NCBI RefSeq assembly: GCF_002087295.1
Contig: NZ_MWVI01000086.1
Span: 58,613-122,612 of the forward strand
Direction: 5' to 3'
Source: Vreelandella lionensis
GTDB lineage: Bacteria > Pseudomonadota > Gammaproteobacteria > Pseudomonadales > Halomonadaceae
Length of the DNA: 64,000 nucleotides
The translations under genes and the position numbers were made by a program. Below, piece after piece: positions 45,295-53,880 of the stretch. The notes under the pieces are model-generated. The model was not told the origin of the DNA. It saw nothing but the letters and a program-made list of their open reading frames with translations, and did not search any database. Position 1 is the first letter of the stretch, and every line of letters starts with the position of its first letter.

Positions 45295-46604
45295 GTCTAC
45301 GCGCCCGCCTGCTACTCACGCTTGGGCTGACGTTGGCGCTGCTATGGGGCGTTGCGGCTGCTTGGCTGCTCAACGATTTGCAGAAAACCTTTGTCGCCAC
45401 CCTGGACCAGCGTTTGGCTCAGTCCGCGCGCATGGTGGCCGGGCTGGTGCATCAATTGCCGGAGGAGGTGTGGGAACAGAGCATGATGACGACGCTTGCC
45501 ATTCCACCCATCGAGGGGCTGGCCTGCCAGGTGCACTCGCCACGCGGAGAGGTGATTGCTCGCACCCACGCCAACATGGATAGCGTGCTAGCGCCAGGGC
45601 AGCGCGGTCACACCTACCGCCAGGAAGGCGATACCACTTGGCGCGTCTTTACCTACGAGCGCGGCGGCCTGGTCATTACCACGGCGGATCGAATGGATGA
45701 GCGCACGATGCTGCTAAACGGGGTAGTTCGGGTAGCCGTCGTGCCGTTTGTGGTGGCGTTAACCGGCATCCTGATTGCGCTATGGGTGGGTATATGGCGC
45801 GGGCTGGCACCGCTGTCACGGTTGCGTGAGTCGTTAGCCAGCCGCCACCCAGAAGCGCTGGCACCGGTGGCTACCTACGGCGTGCCGAAAGAGATTAAGC
45901 CCCTTATCGATACGCTCAACAGCCTCTTAATACGCGTGCAGCAAACCCTGGTGCGGGAGCAGCGTTTTACCAATGACGCCGCCCATGAGCTGCGCACCCC
46001 TCTCACCGCTATTAAGACGCACCTACAGGTCGCCCAACGTGCTGAAGGCCCGGCTGCTCAAGAAGCCCTTAAGTATGCCGAAGCAGGCGTCGTGCGCTTG
46101 GCCCACACCTTAGACCAACTGCTCACGCTGGCCCGTGTGGAAGGCCGCATGCGCTTTGATGATGGTGAGCCAAGCGAAGTAGCCCAAGTTGTTGAGTTAG
46201 CTGTTGCTGATAGCGCCGCTGCTCAGGGGCAGTGCCAGTGGCCTGAAGTGCTGCCTCATGTGTATTTGGCCATGCCCAGAGAGCTGGCGATTACGGCGCT
46301 GCGTAACCTAGTGGATAACGCATTGCATCACGGGCCACGCGGAGCGCCCATCACCCTGACGGCAGAACAAACGCATAGCGACATTACCTTCACCGTGCAT
46401 GACCAAGGCCCCGGGGTGGATGAAGAGACACTGGCCCAACTGACACAACGTTTTTGGCGGGCCAGTAAGCAGCAGGGCAGTGGTCTGGGGTTGGCCATCG
46501 TTGCAGCGATTGCCGAGCGTTTTGGTGGCGACGTGCGTTTTGAGAACGCAAAAGCAGGGGGCTTCTATGCGCATCTCACGATTCCCACGGTGTCACCGCT
46601 ATAA
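45291..46604 (+). CDS. Sensor histidine kinase (QseC-like)
   Basis: 437 aa. Two membrane helices (about 7-27 and 145-168) flank a periplasmic domain of about 120 aa, then a HAMP-like linker, the dimerisation box AAHELRTPLTAIKTHL with the phosphorylated His, and an ATPase domain with NLVDNALHHGP, DQGPGVDEE and GSGLGLAIV. Cognate partner of the regulator it overlaps. The signal sensed is unknown; thiosulfate or redox state would fit the surroundings. Confidence 0.92.
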   Translation: MSLRARLLLTLGLTLALLWGVAAAWLLNDLQKTFVATLDQRLAQSARMVAGLVHQLPEEVWEQSMMTTLAIPPIEGLACQVHSPRGEVIARTHANMDSVLAPGQRGHTYRQEGDTTWRVFTYERGGLVITTADRMDERTMLLNGVVRVAVVPFVVALTGILIALWVGIWRGLAPLSRLRESLASRHPEALAPVATYGVPKEIKPLIDTLNSLLIRVQQTLVREQRFTNDAAHELRTPLTAIKTHLQVAQRAEGPAAQEALKYAEAGVVRLAHTLDQLLTLARVEGRMRFDDGEPSEVAQVVELAVADSAAAQGQCQWPEVLPHVYLAMPRELAITALRNLVDNALHHGPRGAPITLTAEQTHSDITFTVHDQGPGVDEETLAQLTQRFWRASKQQGSGLGLAIVAAIAERFGGDVRFENAKAGGFYAHLTIPTVSPL

Positions 46605-46641
46605 AGCAATTCCATAACAACCGACGCGATCAGGGGGAGTA

Positions 46642-47304
46642 ATGAAAACATCAATGTGGGGCAGGCTTAGCCTGCTGATGGGCGCTTGCTTGATGGCGAG
46701 TGGCAGCATAGCTCAAGAGGGAGATGCCGAGCGGGGTGAAGCGGCATCGGCGACATGTGTGGCCTGTCACCAAGCCAACGGAGGAGGCATGAACATTTCC
46801 GGCGGCGAATCCTGGCCGCGCTTGGCAGGCTTAAATTCCAACTACATCGCTAAGCAGCTGCACGATTTTAAAGCCGGGGACCGTCAGAACGCGACGATGG
46901 TGACGTTCGCCAATATGCTCGACGATCAGCAAATTGCCGACGTAGCGGCGTATTACAGCCAGCTACCCGCGACGCCAGGCCAAGGCGGCGACAATGCCGA
47001 TGAAGCGCTGCTGGCTCGCGGCGAGCAGCTGGCCGAACGGGGCGACTGGAACGCTTATATTGTCTCCTGTAAGAGTTGCCATGGCCCGGGCGGCCAGGGT
47101 GTGGGAGAGACGTTCCCCGGCATTGCTGGGCAACATGCGGGCTATATCAGTGCACAGCTCAACGCTTGGAAGAATGACACACGCAGCAACGACCCTCAAA
47201 ACCTAATGGGGGCGATTGCCAAGCGCATGAGTGAAGAGGATATTCAGGCGGTCTCCGCGTGGTACGCCACCCAGCCCGCCGCTGAATGGGAGGCCACACA
47301 ATGA
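46642..47304 (+). CDS. tsdB: Diheme cytochrome c (c4 type), probable TsdB
   Basis: 220 aa, periplasmic, signal peptide of about 24 aa ending ASGSIA. Two heme sites: CVACH at about residue 38 and CKSCH at about 143, each followed by a Met-containing segment (ATMVTFANML and NLMGAIAKRM), as in cytochrome c4. It overlaps the TsdA-like gene by four bases. In known tsdBA operons TsdB accepts electrons from TsdA and passes them to terminal oxidases. GGGGGAG precedes the start. Confidence 0.87.
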   Translation: MKTSMWGRLSLLMGACLMASGSIAQEGDAERGEAASATCVACHQANGGGMNISGGESWPRLAGLNSNYIAKQLHDFKAGDRQNATMVTFANMLDDQQIADVAAYYSQLPATPGQGGDNADEALLARGEQLAERGDWNAYIVSCKSCHGPGGQGVGETFPGIAGQHAGYISAQLNAWKNDTRSNDPQNLMGAIAKRMSEEDIQAVSAWYATQPAAEWEATQ

Positions 47305-48322
47305 GCACTTACCATCGTTATATAGTGATCGCGCTATCCAGCAGCGCGCTTGCAGTGGGCACCGGTTTGAGCCTCTACGCAGCGAATGCGTTTGCCAGCA
47401 GGAGGAGCGGGCCGATGCCGCGCTGAATCAGCTAGTACACGAACCGCCCACCATGGAAGACTTGGAGGCCTCGGATCTCCATCCAGAGCTTAAAAAAGTC
47501 ATCCGCTACGGTTATGACCTATTTACCAATACCCAGCAGCTGCGAGGGGAGTATGTGTTCAACGATATGAACTGCTCAAGCTGCCACCTGGGAGAGGGTC
47601 GCGTACCGTTTAGCGCGCCGGTATGGCCAGCAGCGGTCACCTTGCCGGATTTTCGCGGCAAAAATCAGCATGTGAACAACCTAGAAGAGCGCATTGCAGG
47701 TTGCTTTGCCTACTCCATGAACGGCACGCCGCCTGAGTATGGCAGCGATGAAATGCTGGCGCTTAGCGCCTACCATCAGTGGCTCGCCACCGGCGCGCCG
47801 ATGTACCCGGATAAATCGATCTATGGCCGTGGCTTCCCAGCGCCTGAACAGCCAGAAACACCCAGCTATGCCAGAGGCGAGGCGGCGTACCAGGAAAACT
47901 GCACCATCTGCCACCAGGAAGATGGCTCCGGGCACTATGAAAACGGCGAGTATGTGTTCCCTGCCCCCTGGGGCGATGGCTCCAACAACTGGGGAGCTGG
48001 TATTGCACGGGTAGAGACCATGGCCGGCTTCATCTACCAAAACATGCCCCTGGGCCAGCCGCGCTCGTTAACCGGCCAGCAGGCCTGGGATATTGCCTAC
48101 TACATCAATAGCCAAGAGCGCCCCCAAGGCCCGCGCTACACCGGCGATGTTGCAGAAACCGCCGAGCGATTCGGCCCCACATTCCACAACCGCTCGCTCT
48201 ACGGCCAAACCCGCGAGCATGACGGCCATGTGCTAGGCGACCACGCTAATTTTGGTGAGAAAGGTGACATCCAACCCTGGAACGTTGGCATGCCACGGTT
48301 CGAAAATCTCTCTGAAGAGTAA
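47301..48322 (+). pseudogene. tsdA: Thiosulfate dehydrogenase TsdA-like diheme cytochrome c (one frame disruption)
   Basis: From ATG 47301 a signal peptide ending ANAFA is read, after which the frame closes. The main frame picks up at about 47395 with QQEERADAALNQL and carries CSSCHLGEGR (heme 1), the stretch KNQHVNNLEERIAGCFAYSMNG, and CTICH (heme 2). The CF..SMNG motif contains the Cys that in TsdA serves as heme ligand. Adding one C at 47395-47396 (GCC CAG CAG) joins the two into about 340 aa. TsdA converts two thiosulfate to tetrathionate in the periplasm. Frame loss is probably a consensus error. Confidence 0.8.
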
Positions 48323-48340
48323 AACGCGTTAAGACACACC

Positions 48341-48368
48341 AAACGGGCGGCTATAAGGCCGCCCGTTT
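48341..48368. terminator. Bidirectional terminator between tsdA and the DsbC/G-like gene
   Basis: A perfect 11-bp stem AAACGGGCGGC/GCCGCCCGTTT with loop TATAAG lies between two converging genes. A-rich on one side and T-rich on the other, so it may act in both directions. Confidence 0.75.
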
Positions 48369-48393
48369 AGTAAAAGCCTGTGCTGTTAGCTAC

Positions 48394-49176
48394 TTAAGGC
48401 GCTTCGCTACCCATCATCTCAATGAGGCGTTCTTGGCTGGGGAGGCCTTGGATTCGGTCAATGCGCACAGTGCCGCCTTCAGCCTCACGTTGGAAAGCGC
48501 TGGTGGGGGTGGCGTAGAGGCCTAGCTCTTCAAAGAGCTGGTTGTTGGCATATACCTGCTCTTCGATATCCCGTGGCTGTGCGCTGGTGGAGAGTTCATC
48601 ACCTTCAATGTGACGGTGCTGGGCAGCGGAGGGGTCGTCAGCGCCGAGAATGGTGGCGGCTAACGCAGGGCTATTGGGGGCGAGAATACCGACCATAATA
48701 TGGCGCAGCTGAACCTGGCCAGCCTCTACCCAGGGACGTGTTTGTTGCCACAGTTGACGGCAATAAGGGCAGTTGGCGTCGGTGAAGGTGTAGATGATGC
48801 GTGATGCATCCGGGTCGCCATCCTGAATCCAGCGGCTCTCTTCAAGCAGTTCCCAGGTTTCGGCCTCTAAGGGTGCCCGTACGTGCTCGTCAAGCTGTGC
48901 CTCAGTCAGGTCGCTGCCTTCGCTGTCTACCAGCGTGCCAATAATGGCGTGTTCTCCATCAGGTGTTAAATAAATCGCCATATCTTGCCCTTGCACGCTG
49001 GCCCCAAAGCCGCGCATTCCACCTGGCGCATCAAACTGTCCATGAATCGTTAAGCCCTGGTTGGCCAGCGCCTGCACGGGGGCTGGTAGCTCGTCGGCAT
49101 GGCTGGCTGCCGCTGGGCTACCCAGCGCGGCAAGTAAAGCGAAACGGCCAACATGGGGTAATAAAACACGTTGCAT
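48394..49176 (-). CDS. DsbC/DsbG-like thiol:disulfide interchange protein
   Basis: 260 aa, periplasmic. Signal peptide of about 25 aa ending AAASHA, an N-terminal dimerisation-like domain, then a thioredoxin fold with active site TDANCPYCRQLWQQ and the cis-Pro region ATPTSAF. DsbC/G proteins repair or protect cysteines of exported proteins. AAGGAT before ATG 49176 selects this start over 49221. Transcribed after the TlpA-like gene; both probably serve the cysteine-bearing cytochromes next door. Confidence 0.88.
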   Translation of the reverse strand: MQRVLLPHVGRFALLAALGSPAAASHADELPAPVQALANQGLTIHGQFDAPGGMRGFGASVQGQDMAIYLTPDGEHAIIGTLVDSEGSDLTEAQLDEHVRAPLEAETWELLEESRWIQDGDPDASRIIYTFTDANCPYCRQLWQQTRPWVEAGQVQLRHIMVGILAPNSPALAATILGADDPSAAQHRHIEGDELSTSAQPRDIEEQVYANNQLFEELGLYATPTSAFQREAEGGTVRIDRIQGLPSQERLIEMMGSEAP

Positions 49177-49227
49177 AGCACTATCCTTATGAAAACGGCT
49201 TGGTGTGGTGCCGTGAGGCAAAATATA

Positions 49228-50043
49228 TTAGCGAATACGTGAAAGGCCATCTTGCAAGGTGGCGCGGGAGAGCTCGCCAAAATGGGTGCTCACGAGCTGT
49301 CCATCCGCGTTGTAGTAAAGCGTTGTGGGCATGGCATGAGCACCGGTGGTTTGGCCCAGGGCATTGCGCGGGTCCTGCCATACATTATTCAAATCAAAGC
49401 TGTTTTCGCTCATAAAAGCTTCGATTTGCTGAAGGCTTTCACCTTGGTTAACGAACACAAAGGTGATGTCTTGCGCTTGTTGCTGGGCCTCTTCAAACAC
49501 CGGCATTTCACGAATACATGGCGGGCACCAACTTGCCCAGAGGTTCACCACCATGGGCTGTTGCTGCTGCTGAGCAAGTTGGGGCAGGGTAATAGGCTCG
49601 CCGCTGAGTGTAGCAAGCGGAGTAGTGGGCAGTGGGCGTGCCTGCTGTTCGATCAGTAGCGTACTGCCAGCCGTCAAGCCCCAGGCCAAACCGCCTACTA
49701 AAAGCGCCCCGGCAAGTGGCGCTCGTTGGCGCGGTGAGCGCCACATTGTCCACCCAGCGTAGCCAAGGCCCGCCACTACGCCACCGAGTATATCGAAACC
49801 GCCATCGCGAATATCCAGGCGCGACAGCAAGCCGTCATAGTCGCTCCAGTAGCGCACAACAAAGACGAGGCGTGCGGCCACCATCGCCACAAATAGCAGG
49901 GTAAATAACGTATCGCTGACCGCCACGCGATGCCGCTGACCAATAAGCGCACCCGCTAGCAGGGCCAGTAAAAAGGCAAATCCAATCATCAATTGATGCA
50001 GACTAAACCCCATGGGCCCAATCGCAACGCTTTGCTGCAACAT
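49228..50043 (-). CDS. TlpA-like thioredoxin fused to Lgt-like membrane domain
   Basis: 271 aa. The N-terminal half has about four membrane helices with MVAARLVFVVRYWSDY and IRDGGFDILGGVVAGLG, resembling part of the prolipoprotein diacylglyceryl transferase fold. The C-terminal half is a periplasmic TlpA/DsbE-like thioredoxin domain with VNLWASWCPPCIREMP and AMPTTLYYN. Membrane-tethered reductases of this type act in cytochrome c maturation. ATG 50043 is chosen; GTG 50049 adds two residues. Upstream of the DsbC/G-like gene in one operon. Confidence 0.85.
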   Translation of the reverse strand: MLQQSVAIGPMGFSLHQLMIGFAFLLALLAGALIGQRHRVAVSDTLFTLLFVAMVAARLVFVVRYWSDYDGLLSRLDIRDGGFDILGGVVAGLGYAGWTMWRSPRQRAPLAGALLVGGLAWGLTAGSTLLIEQQARPLPTTPLATLSGEPITLPQLAQQQQQPMVVNLWASWCPPCIREMPVFEEAQQQAQDITFVFVNQGESLQQIEAFMSENSFDLNNVWQDPRNALGQTTGAHAMPTTLYYNADGQLVSTHFGELSRATLQDGLSRIR

Positions 50044-50046
50044 AGT

Positions 50047-50080
50047 CACTCACGCTTTCACCAGTGGTTTAGCGTGAGTG
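50047..50080. other. 10-bp inverted repeat beside the TlpA-like start codon
   Basis: CACTCACGCT and AGCGTGAGTG form a perfect stem with a 14-base loop. On the minus strand its second arm contains the only ribosome-site-like GAG before ATG 50043, so folding would hide it. Confidence 0.45.
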
Positions 50081-50141
50081 TGTCAGAACAAGATTATTTA
50101 ACGATTATCTCTCGTTGCCCTGAGTCGTTATGTCGCAATTT

Positions 50142-51902
50142 TTACGCGTCAGCAACCAGCCAGCGTACGGCATAAGGCGGCAGTGTTTCCTCGTGGTGAG
50201 CTGTGAGTGGGTCAAGCGGCTGCCAGTCGTGCTGAGTGAGTGCCTGGTTCAGGGCATCGCCTGCGAGAGCGAGATCACACTTACCATCGGTGACGTTATA
50301 CAGCGCGAGCAGTCGTCGCCCGTTACGGAGTGGCCCGCGCTCGATGGCTAGCAGCTCGGGTGGCGTGTGTATCACGCGCTGTGGCGCGTTGGGGTGAAAG
50401 CAGGGCTCTTGGCGACGCTGCTCTAGTAGCCGATGAAGGGCATGGAAAACGTCATGGGTGGGGGTGGAAGGGCTCTCCAGCAGCAGTGCCAGCTCATCAA
50501 GCTGCCAGCGGCGACGGTTAATCGAGCGTAAGCGGCCGCTGCGCTCCACGCCTTCGACATCATTTAGCGTGCCGGTGAGCGTATGGATATAGAGTGCGGG
50601 TATTCCTTGCAGGCTGAGCATGATCGCTTGGCTGCATAGAAAGCGCGCAATTTGCCATGGGTCTGGCCCGCGGCGGGTGCCACGCATGGCCTCAAACCAG
50701 GTAATGTTGATCTCGTAGGGCGTGTCGCTGCCATCAGGGTTACTGCGCATGCTGACAAACCCACCAAAGCGATGACTCAGCTCCAGCAGCGCGTCGCGTT
50801 CATGGTCAGGCAGCAGGCCTTCTAGCGGCCGTACGCCAATACCATCGTGGCTCGCGGTGAAGTTTAAGTAGGTGCACTGATCAGGCAGCACCGGCAAGCT
50901 GTTTAACCACGTTTGTATCGTCGTCGCTTCGCCGCGGGTGAGGGTGTGCAACAGCAATGGCGGCAGGGCGAACTGGTACACCATGTGGGCTTCATCGGGA
51001 GCGCCTTCCGCTAATCGCTCCAAGCCAAAGTAGCTGATGTTTTCGGCATGGGGCACGTTGGTTTCGGTGATCAGCAGCGTGCCGGGGGCTATTTCATCCA
51101 CGATGGCGCGAAGTAAGCGCACCACCGTATGGGTTTCTGGCAGGTGAATGCAGGAGGTGCCCAATCGCTTCCACAAAAACGCCACCGCGTCCAAGCGAAT
51201 AATGCGCACCCCTTGCTGTAGGTAGAACAGCAGAATACCCACGAACTCTAGCAACACATCCGGGTTTTCGAAGTTGAGGTCTATTTGGTCTTCCGAGAAA
51301 GTCGCCCACACGTGGCGCGTACCCCGGCGCGTAGAGATCGGCACTAGAAGTGGGCTACTGCGCGGGCGGGTGACTTGGGAGACATCGGCATCCGCATCAA
51401 CTTCTATAAAGTAGTCGCGACCGGGCAGGCTGCCGGTCAGGTAATCCACAAACCAGAGCGACTCTCTGGAGACATGGTTCAGCACTAAATCAGCCATCAA
51501 GTCATAGTGGCTGGCTAGCGTTTGGATATGCGCCCACTCGCCCAGCTCGCTATTGACCTCGCGGTAGTGAATCACCGAAAAGCCGTCGTCGCTGCTCCAG
51601 GGGAAAAAGGGCAGTACGTGAACCCCGCTAATGGTGTCGCCCAGATAGCGCTGTAGAAAAGTATCCAGCACCGCTAAAGGCGGCGTACCTTCATCCAAGA
51701 TGGAGTCACCGTAACAAATGACCCGCTGATCTTTTTCGCGCCATGTTGGTGCATCGTGGCCCGCCGTGCTAGAGGGTGGGGAAGCTGTCGAGGCGGTACG
51801 AAAATGCGCAAGATGCTGGCCAATACGCCGCTGTACTTCCTCCGCACGGGGGCCATACAGGTGGGTAAGGTAGTGGTGAACGGTCTGCTCGAAAGGGGTC
51901 AT
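50142..51902 (-). CDS. GH13_18 phosphorylase, probable glucosylglycerate phosphorylase
   Basis: 586 aa, cytoplasmic, sucrose phosphorylase family. Motifs in order: GVHVLPFFPWSSDDGFSVIHY, LVLNHVS, RLDAVAFLWK with the nucleophile Asp, LITETNVPH with the acid/base Glu, and TASHDGIGVRPLEG with the stabilising Asp. GH13_18 members phosphorolyse sucrose, glucosylglycerol or glucosylglycerate. The glucosylglycerate reading is inferred from the synthesis genes in the same window and from a shared promoter type. AGGA before ATG 51902 gives the start; an upstream frame extension to 52187 is not credible. Confidence 0.85.
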   Translation of the reverse strand: MTPFEQTVHHYLTHLYGPRAEEVQRRIGQHLAHFRTASTASPPSSTAGHDAPTWREKDQRVICYGDSILDEGTPPLAVLDTFLQRYLGDTISGVHVLPFFPWSSDDGFSVIHYREVNSELGEWAHIQTLASHYDLMADLVLNHVSRESLWFVDYLTGSLPGRDYFIEVDADADVSQVTRPRSSPLLVPISTRRGTRHVWATFSEDQIDLNFENPDVLLEFVGILLFYLQQGVRIIRLDAVAFLWKRLGTSCIHLPETHTVVRLLRAIVDEIAPGTLLITETNVPHAENISYFGLERLAEGAPDEAHMVYQFALPPLLLHTLTRGEATTIQTWLNSLPVLPDQCTYLNFTASHDGIGVRPLEGLLPDHERDALLELSHRFGGFVSMRSNPDGSDTPYEINITWFEAMRGTRRGPDPWQIARFLCSQAIMLSLQGIPALYIHTLTGTLNDVEGVERSGRLRSINRRRWQLDELALLLESPSTPTHDVFHALHRLLEQRRQEPCFHPNAPQRVIHTPPELLAIERGPLRNGRRLLALYNVTDGKCDLALAGDALNQALTQHDWQPLDPLTAHHEETLPPYAVRWLVADA

Positions 51903-51937
51903 AAAGGGCGTCCTATAAATCAACCTTCGACAAACGC

Positions 51938-51954
51938 TGCAGCTTGTGTGCCAA
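51938..51954 (-). promoter_or_regulatory. Sigma-54-type promoter of the GH13_18 phosphorylase
   Basis: On the minus strand TTGGCACACAAGCTGCA matches the sigma-54 consensus at TTGGCAC and TGCA, with GG and GC exactly ten bases apart. Predicted start near 51926, giving a leader of about 24 bases before ATG 51902. Confidence 0.68.
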
Positions 51955-51968
51955 ATCGTTACAATACC

Positions 51969-52024
51969 GTGTTGATACGCGTTGTATAACACAGCTACGC
52001 CGTAAGGGCAGCGATAAGGCTGCC
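51969..52024. promoter_or_regulatory. Two inverted repeats upstream of the sigma-54-type promoter
   Basis: 51969-51992 is a near-palindrome (GTGTTGATAC against GTATAACAC). 52007-52024 is GGCAGC-GATAAG-GCTGCC, a perfect 6-bp dyad. Both lie 40-100 bases before the predicted phosphorylase start, where an activator would bind. Neither fits the NtrC box seen at 38206. Confidence 0.4.
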
Positions 52025-52162
52025 GCTGACAATAGGCGATAAAACAGTTTATAAAATGGCGAATAACGGGCAGGGCATGAAGCCTTGTAGCGCTTTTTAT
52101 TCGTACAGGCTGACACGCTGCACGCACAGCTACTAGTGCGTACTGATAATAGGTTGACTGCC

Positions 52163-52660
52163 ATGCATTGCCCTTTTTGTGGTGCAAATGATACCCGAGT
52201 GACAGATTCCAGGCTGGTGGCGGAAGGCGACCAGGTGCGCCGCCGCCGTCAGTGTGCCAACTGCCAAGAGCGTTTTACGACTTATGAAACCGCTGAGCTG
52301 ATTATGCCGCGGGTCGTAAAATCCGACGGCTCTCGCGAGAGCTTTAATGAGGCGAAACTACGCGACGGTATGCTGCGCGCGCTGGAAAAGCGCCCGGTAA
52401 GCGCTGAAGCGATTGAAGCGTCGGTAGAGCGTATTCGCCAGACGCTGCGCGCCCGTGGCGACCGTGAAGTCAACGCGCGTGAGATTGGTGAAGCGGTGAT
52501 GAAAGCGCTGCGTAGCTTGGATCAAGTGGCCTATATTCGTTTCGCCTCGGTATATCGAAAATTTAAGGATTTAGACGAGTTCCGGGCGGAAATCGACCGC
52601 CTCTCCCAAGAGCCCACGGATGAGCCAGAGGGCAGTGGGACACAGCACGGAGCATCGTAA
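52163..52660 (+). CDS. nrdR: Transcriptional repressor NrdR
   Basis: 165 aa. N-terminal zinc ribbon (MHCPFCG...[12 protein letters not shown]) and an ATP-cone domain ([21 protein letters not shown]). NrdR represses ribonucleotide reductase genes when dATP is high. ATG 52163 gives the canonical MHCPFC start. The stop overlaps the ribD start by one base, a common arrangement. Confidence 0.96.
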   Translation: MHCPFCGANDTRVTDSRLVAEGDQVRRRRQCANCQERFTTYETAELIMPRVVKSDGSRESFNEAKLRDGMLRALEKRPVSAEAIEASVERIRQTLRARGDREVNAREIGEAVMKALRSLDQVAYIRFASVYRKFKDLDEFRAEIDRLSQEPTDEPEGSGTQHGAS

Positions 52661-53808
52661 TGGGTGAATTCTCCACCGCCGACTATCGCTACATGGCTCG
52701 CGCTATCCAGCTAGCCAAACACGGGCTTTATACCACCGACCCCAACCCCAGGGTGGCGTGTGTGATGGTGCACTTTGATGGCAGCGCGGAAGGCAGCATT
52801 GTGGGCGAGGGATACCATGTGTGTGCGGGAGAACCCCATGCAGAAATTCACGCCCTAAAGGCGGCAGGCAGCGCCGCCCAGGGTGCCACCGCTTATGTCA
52901 CGCTAGAGCCTTGCTCACATACCGGGCGAACAGGGCCCTGCGCGGTGGCGCTGGCGCAAGCGGGTGTTGCGCGCGTGGTGGTGGCGATGGGGGACCCTAA
53001 TCCCCAGGTCAGCGGTGGCGGTATTGAGCATTTGAAAGCAGCAGGCATTCAGGTGCAGGTAGGCCTGTTGGAAGCAGATGCCCGGGCGCTGAATGCGGCC
53101 TTTATTTCCCGTATGGAGCGTCAGCGCCCCTTTGTGCGGCTGAAAATGGCGATGAGCTTGGATGGCCGTACCGCCATGGGGTCGGGGGAGTCCCAGTGGA
53201 TTACCGGCCCGCAAGCGCGCACCCAGGTACAGCGCTTGCGGGCGCGCTCCAGTGCCATTTTAAGCGGTGTGGAATCGCTTATTATGGATGATTCCCGCTT
53301 AACGTTGCGCGCCGACCAGTTAGCGCTGGGTAATGCGGAAGAGATCGTGCAACGACAGCCGCTCAGAGTGATTCTTGACTCTCGGCTAAGATTACCGCTC
53401 GCTGCGGCTTGCCTGCGGGAACCAGGGCGCACGCTGATTATCACCACCGATCAGCATAGCGAAGAGAAACGGCGTAAACTGGCGGCGGCGGGTGCTGAGA
53501 TTCAGGTGTTGCCTGCCGAAGGCGGTCGTATTGCGCTGGCTGACATGCTGCGTTGGCTGGCGGATAATGAGCAGGTTAACGAGCTGTTGGTAGAGACCGG
53601 CGCAACGCTAGCAGGAGCGTTACTGGAGGCGAATTTAGTCGACGAGCTGCAGCTATTTGTCGCTCCTACGTTGCTAGGCGGTGAGGCGAGGCCACTCTTT
53701 GCACTGCCCGGGATTACCCAGATGGCCGATCAAAAACGCTTGACGATTAAAGAGTCGCGAACCGTTGGGCAAGATTGGTGGATCATCGCCACCCCTCACG
53801 CTGACTAG
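52660..53808 (+). CDS. ribD: Bifunctional riboflavin deaminase/reductase RibD
   Basis: 382 aa. The N-terminal deaminase has zinc ligands in HAEIHAL and [11 protein letters not shown]; the C-terminal reductase region begins around [15 protein letters not shown] and includes GGEARPLF. Carries out the second and third steps of riboflavin synthesis. Start overlaps nrdR by one base. Confidence 0.96.
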   Translation: MGEFSTADYRYMARAIQLAKHGLYTTDPNPRVACVMVHFDGSAEGSIVGEGYHVCAGEPHAEIHALKAAGSAAQGATAYVTLEPCSHTGRTGPCAVALAQAGVARVVVAMGDPNPQVSGGGIEHLKAAGIQVQVGLLEADARALNAAFISRMERQRPFVRLKMAMSLDGRTAMGSGESQWITGPQARTQVQRLRARSSAILSGVESLIMDDSRLTLRADQLALGNAEEIVQRQPLRVILDSRLRLPLAAACLREPGRTLIITTDQHSEEKRRKLAAAGAEIQVLPAEGGRIALADMLRWLADNEQVNELLVETGATLAGALLEANLVDELQLFVAPTLLGGEARPLFALPGITQMADQKRLTIKESRTVGQDWWIIATPHAD

Positions 53809-53880
53809 CGCAAGCCGTCATTGCAAGGTACCCTGACGCCCGAAATCGCATACGATGCGACCACATTTTTTGGAGATTCC

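Noticed and set aside
50142..52187. 681-aa extension of the phosphorylase
   Set aside because: The extra 95 residues upstream of ATG 51902 run through the sigma-54-type promoter and have unlike composition; a ribosome site supports ATG 51902.
53808..53880. FMN riboswitch before ribBA
   Set aside because: Only 72 bases separate the genes and none of the conserved RFN-element stems can be seen.
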